Source: Anthoceros angustus
Lineage: Eukaryota > Streptophyta > Anthocerotopsida > Anthocerotales > Anthocerotaceae
Direction: 5' to 3'
DNA: 64,000 nt
Assembly (NCBI GenBank): GCA_010909165.1
Contig: VJWM01000126.1
Coordinates: forward strand, 558,001 to 622,000
Shown piece by piece: positions 10,628 to 21,659 of the stretch; within the stretch, counting starts at the first letter, position 1, and the number at the start of each line of letters is the position of its first letter. The position numbers and the translations under genes were made by a program. A model generated the notes under the pieces. The model was not told the origin of the DNA, did no database searches, and saw only the letters and a list, made by a program, of their open reading frames with translations.

Positions 10628-11787
10628 GCTCCTCTGGCATCAGATGCTCGCCACACAAACTGGCCATACTAGGAAGAGATCCTGCGGATTCGAGCTCCTT
10701 TCTCAGCCATTCTCGCATGATGTTTTTGAAGTTGTTGCCCTTCACTCCCAGATCCACAAGACTTACTGCAGGCACCTCCATGGCCTTGTCCAGCAACGCC
10801 TCAACGTCTCGACCTGATCTTGACACCTTCTGTGTCGTGGAGTTTTCCTCGACCTGCCGGAAACTCTCCGGCATCTTGGTCGATTCCCGTTCCGGCACTC
10901 CCTTCGCAGTGACGCCTTCACCAAAGTCAACAACAGTCCTTTTCTTTTTCTTGCGCACCGCCATCATGCCAAACGCCTCATCTTCGCCAGTCGAGAACAA
11001 AATCCTCGCTGCATTCTGGCCATGTTGGCCATCTCCTTCTTGAGCTCCTCCACTTGCCCGAGGAGAGCCTTACGACTTGGGCCCTTGCCCTTCTCCTTCT
11101 CGGTGATGCAAGCTTGGGCTTGACTGGATGAGCTTCCCAACACGCTGCCTCCATGTGACCCCATCGCCACAAGACTTACAGCTTCCTTGCCCTTGGACCA
11201 CGGCTTGTAGTCGCATTCCGCCTGCTCCGGCATCGGATGCTCGCCACACAACCGGCCATACTAGGAAGAGATCCTGGATTCAAGCTCCTTTCTCGCCCAT
11301 TCTCGCATGATGTTTTTGAAGTTGTTGCCCTTCACTCCCGGATCCACAAGACTTCTGCAGGCACCTCCATGGCCTTGTCCGAACGCCTCAACGTCTCGAC
11401 CGATCTTGACACCTTCCGGTCGTGGAGTTTTCTCGACACGGAAACTCTCCGGCATCTTGGTCGATTCGCTCCGACTCCTTCGTGGACGCCTTCACCAAAG
11501 TCAACAACTTTTCTTTTCTTGCGCACCGCCATCATGCCAAACGCCTCATCTTCATGAGTCGAGAACAAAATCCTGCTCTGCTGGCGCCATGTTGGCCATC
11601 TCCTTCTTGAGCTCCTCCACTTGCCCGAGGAGAGCCTTACGACTTGGGCCCTTGCCCTTCTCCTTCTCAACCGATGCAAGCTTGGGCTTCAGCTCTGGAT
11701 GAGCTTCCCAACACGCTGCCTCCATGTGACCCCATCTGCCACAAGACTTACAGGCTTCTTGCCCTTCGGACCACGGCTTGTAGTCGC
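10628..11787 (-). repeat. 0.6-kb tandem duplication in gag (two copies)
   Basis: Two adjacent direct copies (about 10628-11223 and 11224-11787) share CATACTAGGAAGAGATCCTG, GTTTTTGAAGTTGTTGCCC, a coiled-coil segment (ALLGQVEELKKEMANMA) and the start of the zinc-knuckle block. The duplication doubles the part of gag just after the nucleocapsid knuckle. Confidence 0.85.
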
Positions 11788-12800
11788 CAACGCCTTTGCG
11801 CTCCACGATCCGCCACACTTCACACCGCTTGACTGCATTGTTAGTGGCCTCTCCTTGGCACATGTGGTGCATGTCACGAGGATGCTTGCTCCCGATCTTG
11901 GTACCTTGGAACAAACACGAATTCCGTGTCCTCCGGACGTCTGCGAAGGGCCCTTCACGACTCGTGATCCTCCAAGTAAGCAGCTTCGCATCTCCTTTGA
12001 GCACCTTCTCGGCAATTTGATAGGCGTCTATCAAGCGATATCTCTCTCCCATCGCTCCATGCGAGTCCATCACCTTCCTTCTTTGTCGCGGGCAATGCGC
12101 CATGAAGATCTCGGCAGCCTCCTCATCGTCTTCACATCCGTGTCTTCCACCAGAACCTTCAATCTGAGGTAAGATGCACGCAATGTCTCATTAGGCTGAA
12201 GAAAACCTCGACAATTCTGGATCTTTTCGTAAGTCAGGAAACATGGTGGTTAACTTGGCGAACATCAAGTCCACCAGATGCTCGAGCTTGTCCTCGTCAG
12301 TAGGGGGTGCAGTCGAACCAGCCCTCTTGGCTGCCTCGTGCACTGCTTCTCTTCTCTCGGCCACCTTCGGATCCCGGCCTTCTCATCTCGTAATACATTA
12401 GAGCCTCACCGCAAGGTAGGATGACATCTTCATGAACGCCATCCTCCGAGTGAACTCGTCCTTGTATTTCATCTTGTTTTCCGCCATTGCCCAACGAAAC
12501 TTCTCCTCGAAATCGCAAGAGACATGCTTCCATGTTTTCCTGTGAAGACATCGTTCTTACTTGGTGTGAACTCAAGCTCCATTCTTGCAGACTCTCCGCT
12601 CCAATCGCCGAACTGTCTCCTTGTGACTGGGGCGTTGTCTCTGTATTGTTCCGGTGTCCTCTTGAATGGCGAGTAGTAGACGTCGTGCACTTCTCCGATC
12701 GAAGGCAGAGTGTCCTCGTCCACCACGATCTCGGGAACACCATCAATGGTTACTTCTCCTATGCTCGACCACGCACGGATGTTGTCAAATGGCAAATTGT
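11552..12800 (-). pseudogene. Gag of gypsy element 1 with CCHC zinc knuckle
   Basis: Read leftward from about 12800, this holds a capsid-like region (EALMYYEMRRPG; AYQIAEKVLKGDAKLLTW) and then a nucleocapsid knuckle CKSCGRWGHMEAAC (codons at 11712-11754), matching C-x2-C-x4-H-x4-C. A lysine-rich coiled coil (EKEKGKGPSRKALLGQVEEL) follows. It would coat the element RNA. Frame changes occur near 12300 and 12470. Confidence 0.8.
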
Positions 12801-13099
12801 TCCACCGTTAGCCCAACCAGCGAAAAGTACATCCACCGCCTCTATCCACAAAGCGGCTCCAGGGCGTATGCGAGGCTCTTCTCAGACGCTACGCTCGGCA
12901 ATCGTGAGACTACCACACCTAAGGCTGTATAATCAATGGCGAAATTCATCCATCGAAAAACATCAGCCTATCTCTCGGTGTTATACGCAACAACCTTCTC
13001 GGATCGCTTGTTGTCTGGATGGTGGGCGACTTCCGCCTCTTCCTCCAATCTCCGGTAGCGTCTCCTCCGATCCAGTATCTTAGTCCCCAACAAGAGGAT

Positions 13100-13759
13100 T
13101 GTTGATGTGGTGAAATCAAGTGGAAAATTCTCCCAACGACAATGCAACGAACCACAAGAACCTCTAGGAGACAAAGACACAGTGAGGGGCGTATGGCTCT
13201 ATTAGAACAAGACAAACATCAACAATCCAGAATCCATGGTGGGTGCCTACATATATAGGCAAAACCCCAGAGTTCTCAATGAAGTGTCCACCCATATCGA
13301 TGGTGGGCACTTTATAGTCCTACTTTCCTTGGCCTTCGAAATAATAATATTTTATGTGTTTAACAGCCTATTCGTCCTTTTCCTCGATTTATGATTTTTA
13401 TGTATTTTCCAATATAAATTTGCTATCTATATATGCGTCATTGCACCGCGCCTTACATGCATATCCATGCATATAGATTGCATGCGCCATGACACATCAC
13501 CTGCCACATGTCCACATCACATGTCATCCTTCACCTCCATACGTATGCATACATGGCACACATGCATACATGGCATACATGTCATGTGCAGGCCATCCAT
13601 GGGCCATGTACATGACATCATCAAGCACTTGACGCCGGGGCTTATGCGAGATGCTCCAGTCGATATCCGATCATTTCGACATTCGGGGCTTATGCGGGAT
13701 GCTCAGTTTCGATCCTTAGAGTCTTAGGTGCTGCTTTCCCATACAACAACGGCATGACA
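13100..13759 (-). repeat. Right (5') LTR of gypsy element 1
   Basis: This shares about 630 bp with 2529-3163, including the TATA block (13249-13258), the ATGCAT-rich tract (13445-13615) and the terminal CCCAT...GACA. As gag lies to its left on the minus strand, this is the 5' LTR and would hold the promoter. It lacks the first 180 bases present in the left LTR, so the pair is unequal. TCTA follows at 13760. Confidence 0.75.
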
Positions 13760-13790
13760 TCTACGCTAAATAATGTTTGCACAGGGTGTC

Positions 13791-14396
13791 CTACACCTTG
13801 GCCCTGCATCCCCAATCTCCACTAGCCCTAGGCGAGGGCATATGATGCCATGCTTGTGTGGATATCTTGCCATGAAGAGGATACCGCCATCTCAATGACC
13901 CACTCGGCATTTTCTTCAATTTTTCACCCCTAGATGCGTGTGCAAGCTTCAATTTTGATCGTGGCACCTCGTGGCAGCGATCGTGGCACTTTGGACACCT
14001 CGAGTCTTCTCTAGATGTTGGCAGCGATGCAAGGCTCACGCCACGTCTCGCTTGCCTCATCACGACCTGCATCTCGCCAGGGACAGCATATGCCGTGAAA
14101 ATCGACATGTGGGGCACAGCCTTCCCATGCAAACGTGCAGCAGCAGCAGGTACAGTGGCGCCATCCCCATGTGCTGCAAGTGTAGCGGCGCCATCCCCAT
14201 CCCCACGCGCTGCAGGTGCAGCGACGCCATCTCTTTTACTTGGCCCTTCGCCCCTACCTCTACACCTGCCACGAGAAGATTCCCTTGCCCCTTTCCCACC
14301 GGCCCCACGTCCAGGGTCCTCCTCCTGTACCACCCTGGACGGTCCTGAATGATTCTTGCTGAAGATACATAGGGAGACTTCCCACACTTGCCTCAT
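13791..14396 (-). other. GC-rich low-complexity segment of the unit
   Basis: A 201-residue minus-strand frame rich in G, R, A and D runs through here and recurs with altered frames at 36753-37421 and 48570-49019. The text (GDGDGAATLAAHGDGATVP) reflects GCxGCC-type simple sequence, and the plus strand is also open. A few ordered blocks (LRWRYPLHGKISTQAWHHMP) recur in every copy, so part may be true coding sequence. No family is recognised. Confidence 0.3.
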
Positions 14397-15679
14397 CCTC
14401 GCACAATACTGCTAGTGCATTCAACGACATATTGGCTCTCAGATTCTACATCAGATATCTCTTTCTCGAGAATGTGAGTTGCCTCCGTCCTTTTGGATTT
14501 GAGCTTGATCCATTTCTCCCTCAAGCGTGCACCACCCAACATTGTTTTTGCAGCCAACAAGTTCTGCTATTCACACCTGCGTGAGTCCTCAAGCCCCATA
14601 CCACCAATCGGGCATCGACAGCATCTCCACATATGAGGCTGTTGTTGCCAAGCGTCTAATGTCATGTGCCTCCGCTTGAAATATCGGCTTCTTGTGTTTG
14701 GGCATCCGAGACGTGAGTTGTGAGCGGGCAGCACACAAATCAAGATATACAGCCATGCCTGACAAGCAAGCAAGAAGCAAGCAGACAAAGGTGGAGTATT
14801 GTGTTGAAGTTCTAGCTCTGTCGTGACCTAGTCTTGCCTTTGGATAGTGTCGCCACTATCCACGTTGTAAAACCCGGATCGGATGCACTCTTTACGATGA
14901 AGTGGGCGCTATGAACCTAAAGGCAAAGACATGTCGTTGAGGAAGACAAGGTAAGCTACACGGTGAATACAGCAGAGAACTAGACCCGCTCAAAGCTTTC
15001 GGAAAAGACGGTTCGGAGCAGATTAGGTTTTAGTCGGTTTTGTACAATGGTGGCGGTTGGAGAACTCTCGTGAAAAAAATGGTTGCTAGCATATATGGTA
15101 CAAAGTATGCGAAGCATTCGGTTTCCCTTGCGGGAATGCCAACAGCAACGCAATTTTGTTTCTCCGTCTCGAAATCTTGAAAGGCACGCTTCAGACAATG
15201 CGGGACAATGTTATACACCGGTCTAATGATGAAACTATTGCCTCGGCTTACAAGTCTTCCTTGCCAAGTTTGCTGCACTGTTTGTTTCCATCGAATCCTC
15301 GAGAACGAACACGTGCAAAATCAGAACGGCTAAGTATCGACCTAGGTAGATTGCAAAATCCTAAAAAGTGCAGCACATCACCATCAATGGTGCGGTTTCA
15401 TTTGGTCTACTTGTGACTCATTTACTTTATAGCGCTCCAAGAACACAAAGTCCAAGTGCAAGGCATAATTCCGACAAGCGGCATAACTTTGATAAAATTG
15501 CGGAAGAATGGAGTGCAAGTCGTTCGATTAAGATCCTCCACACTCTAGCGGAGGAATCACCATGCCTCGGTGAGAGCTCCAAGTTGAGAGGAATCACCAC
15601 GCCTCCTTGTGAGAGCTCCAAGTTTAGTCGCGGAGCGTGTGCAGAATAGATTATTATTCCTAATCTAGTAGGTTTTCAT

Positions 15680-16012
15680 ATAGAGATGCATATAGTGTAG
15701 TGGACAAGGTCAAACACTTGGTCTCGAGTTTGAATCGATCTCGCGCACATGTCGACTAATAGATTGTTTCTCCTAATCAAATAGGGTTTCGTATGTATTG
15801 GTGTTCAGGGGTCGTCTCTGAGAGACATGTAAGTGTAAAATATTATTTCCAATTAAACACGTTTCCGCAAGGATGGTATTAGTCTGGTGGATAAGATCAT
15901 GCACTGCAAATAAGCGTTTGAGGGTTCGATGGTATTAGTCTGGTGGATAAGATCATGCACTGCAAATAAGCGTTTGAGGGCAAAGAACGCTTATTTGAGG
16001 GTTCGAGTTCTT
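15680..16012 (+). repeat. tRNA-derived (SINE-like) Pol III promoter motifs
   Basis: Two tRNA-like A/B box pairs lie in this stretch. The first has A-box TAGTGTAGTGG (15692-15702) with B-box GAGTTTGAATCGA (15726-15738). The second has A-box TAGTCTGGTGG (15880-15890) with GGTTCGA (15923-15929). A 56-bp tandem duplication then repeats the A box at 15936, and the best B box, GGTTCGAGTTC, is at 16000-16010. Units I and II keep decayed versions (38780-39030, 50290-50540). A SINE head is the simplest reading, but I see no clear SINE 3' end or flanking duplication. Confidence 0.4.
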
Positions 16013-16120
16013 TTCCCTACAGTCCATATGCTATGTTATGGCTCAAAACCCTATGTATGTACTTGGGTACCAATGTATGCTACTTGGGTATCTCCAATAC
16101 TACAGTATTACTTTTAATTT

Positions 16121-16210
16121 TATGAATTATTGTATAGAGATGAAAATTTTTATGAATTATTGTATAGAAATAAAAACATTTATGAATTATTGTATAGAGA
16201 TGAAATTAGT
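16121..16210. repeat. 30-bp tandem repeat, three copies
   Basis: Three copies of a 30-bp AT-rich monomer (TATGAATTATTGTATAGAGA...) start at 16121, 16151 and 16181. They are also present at 39123-39205 and 50637-50720. Confidence 0.85.
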
Positions 16211-16284
16211 GTTGTGGTTGGTGTTATGTCCTATGTATGCGATTGTTTTTCAAGGGGGTCTAGACCCCCCTTTCGAATCGCTCA

Positions 16285-16780
16285 AGTGTTAGGGGCTAGT
16301 TGCTTGTTGGCTATGGAGAAGCCCACCCCCGGGGTCCGCCCTATTGGAGTGAGAGGCTTTTTTGCGGCTTGTTAGTCGCAGCATAGCCATCTTGCTTCGG
16401 GAGCAATTCCAGGGGCACTTAGTCCACACTAATTCGGCATCGCCGCTCCGGGGGGGTGTGAGTCTGTGGCTTTTGGCGTGGGGGCGATTATGGAGTCTCA
16501 TCCTGATTGGCTCGCACTGCAGGTGGACGTCGAGAATGCTTTTAACACGGTCTCCGGGGTGGCCATTTTTGACGAGTTCAAGGACGTAGGTGGACATGTA
16601 CAGCTTGCCAGTCTTGTCCCTTTGGTTCGCTCTTCCTGAGTCTCCTTCCAATCTCTACTATCGGCATGGGCCCTTGATCGAGGGGTTTGTTGGCCTTAGT
16701 AGTGGCACAAGGCGGGGGATCCATTGGGATTGTTTTGTTGATGTTGTTTGCACGATTTGGAGTTTCTCGACGCTTTTCTA
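16285..16780 (+). pseudogene. Reverse transcriptase relic (unit copy A)
   Basis: Plus-strand text reads as an RT palm fragment: a KP..GVRPIGV entry block (about 16322), SHPDWLA then VDVENAFNTVS (motif A, 16523-16546), a spacer with YYRHGP, and GTRRG followed out of frame by DPLG (motif B, 16703-16725). The HPDW...VDVxNAFN signature is typical of an abundant RT family in non-seed plants and green algae that differs from Ty1, Ty3 and ordinary plant L1 elements. I leave the class open (LINE- or DIRS-like). The YxDD motif and everything after it are missing and several stops interrupt, so it is a relic. Related copies are at 39270-39757 and 50790-51199. Confidence 0.7.
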
Positions 16781-16789
16781 GTTCTGTAG

Positions 16790-17521
16790 ATGGCTCTTAA
16801 AAGAAAACCCTCAGGGCGTCTTTGGACCGGGCAAGAAACAAGGTTCTATGGCCAAAGTCACGGCTAAGTACACACGATAACGTATCAAACAACAATTCTT
16901 CACACTACAACCCACGCGGATGATGGTAAAGTTGATGGTGTCCTTGTGCACAGTGAGGGAACTTATTTGGTGCCTAAGAAGGCCACTCCCAAACCGCCAA
17001 GGCACTTCTCATCCAAGAAGGATGCCCGGCGTGCAGCTGAATTTGTTCAGAAGAGAAGAAGGGTGGACACCCGACCTGTGCCATTGGTGGAGGGCCGCTT
17101 TGGAGATTACTAAGCGTGTTCTTGGGGTGAGAGGGGTTTGAGTATGTTGGTGAGAATGACCATTTGATAACCGATTCCAAAGTTCTTAGCATGAGAGTTT
17201 GTCTGATCCGAGAAATGTATGTAGTCTTTGTACAACAAGATGCCTTATAGGTTGGTCAATTTTCCATGCATCTTGGTTCCTAACCCTACGAGACCGATCA
17301 GAATGTCTTGATTTGTTTGAGAGATTGAGGAGTGCGGATCTTGAGGATGATTTTGCTATGGGCATGGAGGAAATTGATGACGAGGCTAACGAGAACCGGG
17401 TTTGACCTCTGTCCCCGGTGCTGTTAATGATGCTTTGAGTGGTGGTGAGGACAAGTCCAAACGCCAAAGTAATTGGTGCAGTCGTCTTAAGGCTTTCATG
17501 AAAGTCGGTGTTTGGGGTTAG
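16790..17521 (+). pseudogene. MALKRKP gene of the unit (unknown)
   Basis: An ATG at 16790 opens a frame beginning MALKRKP. With a few frame changes it continues through GKVDGVLVHSEGTYLVPKKA (a block intact in unit I at 39900-39990), KRRRVDTR, ERGFEYVGENDHLI, LEDDFAMGMEEIDDEAN and GGEDKSKAKVI, ending AFMKVG-VWG then TAG at about 17521. The same blocks occur at 39758-40479 and 51200-51913. The conserved amino-acid text with indels in different places in each copy points to a real ancestral gene of about 240 residues, basic at the N terminus and acidic later. It follows the RT relic in the same orientation, so it may belong to the same element. No family is recognised. Confidence 0.45.
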
Positions 17522-17698
17522 GATAGCGCAATAGAGGACATCCCTTATAAGGACTTAAACCTTATATTGATACCCTTTTTCCACGAAGTTTGGGGCTTAA
17601 AAAACAACTCTATATTCTCTCCGGAAACATAAGCTCTGTACCCTTCTTTTTGTTTCGTCTCTCATGTAAGTTGTTGAGTTTGACCTTTTGTGCAGGCT

Positions 17699-18690
17699 GA
17701 TGTCCTTCTCTCGAGGATTCAATCGAATCTTAGAGAGAAAGTGTATTCTGGACCAGAGCCGGCTTGGATCTAACATACCTATGATAAACATGTTTCACGG
17801 GATATTCCATGGGGCTTAGGCACTGGTCTCGTCGATGAAAATCGCAAGGACCTTAGAAGCTTTCATGTTGAAAGGAGGTTGTGATATCGATGATGATGAG
17901 CGCATACTATCCCATAGAGACCATCAATGTTCTTTTGGGTGTGGTGCCCAAAATGGTACTTCTCTTGTCAGTGTTTTGGGATGATTTTGTTGCCTTGTTG
18001 TTGCAACGCTTTTGCCTTGCCTTGGTATCGACATTCAATTGTCTCGGTTTGCGTATTTGCATGAATCGATTTGGAGTTCGTGGAGAGGAGTTACATAACC
18101 TTTAATTAGGGACTTTTCATTTTCATCACGGGGACAATTTGTACAGTATATTTATTACGTTGTGTTTCATGATTTTTGTTGTGATGTAATCTTGTATAGT
18201 GTTGACGCTCGTTTTTTGTCACAGATATGAAGATATCCTAACAATTTGAGGATATCCTAACAATTTGAGGACTTGCAGATATGACCGTTCGGGGAAAGCA
18301 AAACAGGCAGCTGCAGCAAGGGTTCTAGTTCCTAGTGAACGAAGATCTTCCAAGGAGTTGCTCAATGAAGAACTTACTCGGATGCAGGATGATGCGGGGT
18401 GCTTAAGTCAAGCCACGAATATGACTCGAGTAGTATTTGCCGATTAGCGGAAGATGTAAGTGTATTCATGCATGAGGAAAATCTATTTGTTCTTTGAAAA
18501 TGTTTTGATATTGTGAGTTATGTACGGCTGCGGTCAATGTCCCTTACAAGTGCAACGCATTGAGAATGTTAGCAATAATAAGTTTGTGGATGTTTTCCAA
18601 AATCGTGTCTTCATTCGTAATGTGTTCTCGACTCCCATTTTAATTGTCGTCTTGGCCGTTGCTACCCCGATATCCATCATGAAAGTAGAC
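17699..18690 (+). pseudogene. 5' exons of the coiled-coil gene (unit copy A)
   Basis: A splice donor GTAAGT (about 18455) follows the exon text RYDRSGKAKQAAAARVLVP, ERRSSKELLNEELTRM (18268-18450). A following exon after an AG at about 18530 reads QCPLQVQRIENVSNNKFVDVF. A perfect 18-bp tandem 'gatatcctaacaatttga' precedes the first exon. The copy ends where the copia element joins at about 18690, so the downstream exons are absent here. See 41578-42560 for the fullest copy. Confidence 0.45.
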
Positions 18691-20011
18691 CAGTTCTAAC
18701 TTTTCCCTTATGTAGTGATACTCAACAGCTATATGTTTAGTTCTAGAGTGAAAAGCGATTTCGTGCAAGTGCAATGGCACCACTATCACTAAACAAAGAT
18801 GTAGGCTTAAGTTGAGGATGGTGAAGTTCACTCAAAACTAACTGGACCACACTATGTCTTTAGAACCGAGGTTAGTACCAGCTCAGTTATTTGACAAAGC
18901 TATAGTAGGTTGTTTCTTACTTGACCAGGATATTGGTGCTCCTCCCAAGAGTAATACATACCCGATACAGATTTTCGTGTGTCGGGGTCACCAGCATAGT
19001 CGGCATCAGCATATGCCGTTAGAGTTAATGTGTTGATAGCTGGTGTATGCTTGAACATCAGTCCTGTGTACATAGTGCCTTTAAGGTATCTGAATATACG
19101 CTTAACAGACATCCAGTGCTCACGTCCAGGGTTCTCCAAGAATTGTGAGCAGGAACTGACTTCAAAAGATATATCTGGTCTCGTAAAATTGCATAAATAT
19201 ATTAGAGTGCCAACAGCATGTCGGTATGGAACTGCTGACATTTCTAGCTTTTCTTCAGCTGTTTTGGGACTCATATCTGAGGTAAGCCTAACACCACTTG
19301 CAAAAGGTGTGGGTGCAGGCTTTGCATCCTCAAGTCCAAATTTAGCTAAACTCTCCTTAATATACTTGGTTTGAACTATACTTAGAGTCTTATTACCTCT
19401 ATTTCGTATAATATTAACACCAAGTGCATATGTCATTTCTCCTAGATCGGACATCTCAAATAGAGTCCTAAGCCATGCTTTAGTTTCGCTAGGAGAGTGA
19501 GGGAGTTTGTTGCCATAAAAACATCATCAACATAAAGTAGAAGATAAAATATATCATTGCGGATATTAGGATGTACATACAAGCATCACCGGCTTTGCTT
19601 AAATCCTCTCCCAATAAGTTGTACATGTATGGTTAAATTCCAATTCTTGTTGCTTAAGGCCATACAAACCTTTGATGAGTCGGCATACCCAATCTTCTTT
19701 GCCTTTGACTTGTAACCCTCGGGTTGTCTCATGTATATTTCCTCTTGCGGCCCATACAAATATTGTCTTAACATCCATCATGTGGAGTTCAAGATCATGT
19801 TGGGCACATAAGGCAAATATCATTCAAGTGTGGCAAATTTGGCTCTTGGGGCATAAGTGGCCCAAGGTATGTAATCTAGACCAGAATTTGTGTAAACCTC
19901 TACTAGGCGTGCCTTATACCTTTCTATAGAACCATCTCCTTTTCTTTTAATTTTGAATACCCATTTGCTGGTTACTATCTTCCTACCCCTAGGTGGTTTG
20001 ACCAATTCCAT
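18690..20011 (-). pseudogene. RT and RNase H of the copia element
   Basis: The domain starts with KPPRGRKIVTSKWVFKIKRK (about 20005), then ERYKARLVE, MDVKTIFVWAARGNIHETTR-like text (MDVKTAFLxG equivalent), and LYGLKQ. The catalytic YVDD codons lie at 19523-19534. A long intact frame (19454-18900) gives SDLGEMTYALGVNIIRNRG, VGTLIYLCNFTRPDIS, the RNase H Asp block AYADADYAGDPDTRKSVSG, and the terminus HSRTKHIAVEYHYIREK, after which homology ends. The polymerase frame is broken at least twice, near 19560 and 19800. Confidence 0.9.
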
Positions 20012-20019
20012 GTAGAGTT

Positions 20020-21490
20020 ATTAACTAGGGAATTATATTAATCTCTGACTACCTTCCATAAGTCTTTTTCAGGAGAAGAGAAAGCTTGTTTTAAGGTAAG
20101 AGGTTCTTCGGGTCTATAGTTGCCTTGTAGCACTTGAGAATAAAGTGATATAGGGGTATAGGATCATCAAAACAGCTAGGTATCCTAAAGGAGGTTCCTT
20201 CCAACTGCAGGACTGAGATAGTAGGTCGGGATCTAAGGTTGTACCTTTGTGCAGTGCATCATCCACGGGAGCGGGATCAACGAGGATCTGGCTCCACAAT
20301 GTCATCCTCCGAGGGTCATCAAACTCATCATCATGAGTGTCATGGCGCCTCTGCTGGGATGTCAACATCGTTGAGTTGAGTTGTACCGTTGTGGAATAGA
20401 TGCTAACTCCTCCTCCTCCCGCATAATAGGTTCAACTAAAGGAACACGAAGCGGGGAATGGGAAATGGAGTGAAATAATCGGATCATCAAAATAAGAAGG
20501 GTCAATGGTCTCATCAAGAGGAGGACCAAGCCTATCGCTCCCTGTGGGGAAAAGAGGTAAGACTCATGAAAAGTAACACTCCGGGCGTATAAAAGTTGCC
20601 TTGTAGAAGGGTTGAACAATTTGTACCCTTTGATACCTTCGTGTAGCCAATGAAAAGTGTACTTAGCTTTGGGATCCAACTTCTTACGCAATGCTTTGGG
20701 AATAAAAACATATGCGGGGATCCAAAAATTCAAGGTGGTCAATAGAAGGCTTCTTGCCAATGAATGCTTCATATGGAGTCATACCTTGAAGCTGATGTAG
20801 GCAATCGATTCATGAGATAGGTTCTTTGTAGGAGGGCCTTTGCCCAATAAGCCTTAGATAACTTAGCTTGTACCAATAAGCAACCGTGATCTCTTGGAGG
20901 CGTAGATTCTTGTTCTCACGCCATTTTGTTGAGGAGTGTAGACAAGCGTAAGTTGTTGAGCTATACCTTCACTCGACAAAATCCTCAAATTCGATGATGT
21001 AAACTCTCCACCATTGTCGGAACGTAAGGTCTTGAGTTTGTGATCCGTAAGTCTCTCATTTCATGTAGTCCTTGAAGAAGTGAAAGGCATCACTCTTGTT
21101 TTTCGGGATGTAGGAAAAGACAAAGCGAGAGAAATCATCATGAAGGTCAAAAATATCTACTACCACTAAAGGAGGGTGTAGACAAGGGTCCACAAATGTC
21201 TGTGCACTATCTCTAAAGGTGACTTGGCCCTTTGTGGAGATTTATTTTGAAAGGCTCTTGATGTCGTTTAGTGAGGACACAAGATTCGCACCAAGGTAGG
21301 TGTTCAACCTTTGCAAGGCAAGGGTTCTATATAAAGCTCCCTTAGACATTTGGATTAATTTTTGACTATTAGGATGACCAAGGCGACAATGCCAAAGCAT
21401 GGTTTGGGTAGGTGTCGGGTTTGGAATGGCAACATTAGCGTAATGGGTGGCTCCCACTTGTCGACAATCTATAGAGACCATCATCTAAAG
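20020..21490 (-). pseudogene. Integrase of the copia element
   Basis: The GAG-pre-integrase zinc segment reads LWHCRLGHPNSQKLIQMSKG (21410-21345). The catalytic core region (21300-20800) is heavily frame-broken, and the C-terminal segment is clear at 20772-20362 (TPYEAFIGKKPSI-type start, then LDPKAKYTFHWLHEGIKGYK and LYARSVTFHES). It would insert the cDNA. A hydrophilic linker leads to RT. Confidence 0.8.
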
Positions 21491-21659
21491 TGCCTGCAGA
21501 TTGTATAGTTTCTATCACTTATGAAAGAGAGAAGACAACTATTCGCATAAAGGATCACCCGAGTGTGTTCTTGACAAAGACTTGCGGTGATACTAGATTC
21601 TTGCACATTGAAGGAACATGGAGGACTTGATGAAGATGAAGAACGACCGAATCACACTT

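Larger units (their letters stand above)
2349..13759 (-). mobile_element. Ty3/gypsy LTR retrotransposon (element 1)
   Basis: This 11.4-kb element is read on the minus strand, with gag at the right and integrase at the left. It begins TGTC and ends GACA and is flanked by TCTA on both sides (2345-2348 and 13760-13763), while units I and II have the uninterrupted site, so it inserted after the unit was duplicated. The domain order is gag with zinc knuckle, a duplicated linker, RT, RNase H, integrase and an extra ORF before the left LTR. RT before integrase places it in Ty3/gypsy. Many frame breaks and two internal tandem duplications (about 0.6 kb in gag, about 1.0 kb in pol) indicate that it is inactive, unless the breaks are consensus errors. 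Confidence 0.9.
13764..18690. repeat. Composite repeat unit, copy A, right part
   Basis: This is collinear with 36840-41430 and 48435-53260. It contains in order a GC-rich segment with open frames on both strands (13790-14400), conserved unannotated sequence (14400-15650), tRNA-like Pol III promoter motifs, a 30-bp repeat, an RT relic, the MALKRKP gene, and exons of the coiled-coil gene. It ends at the junction with the truncated copia element. Confidence 0.8.
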
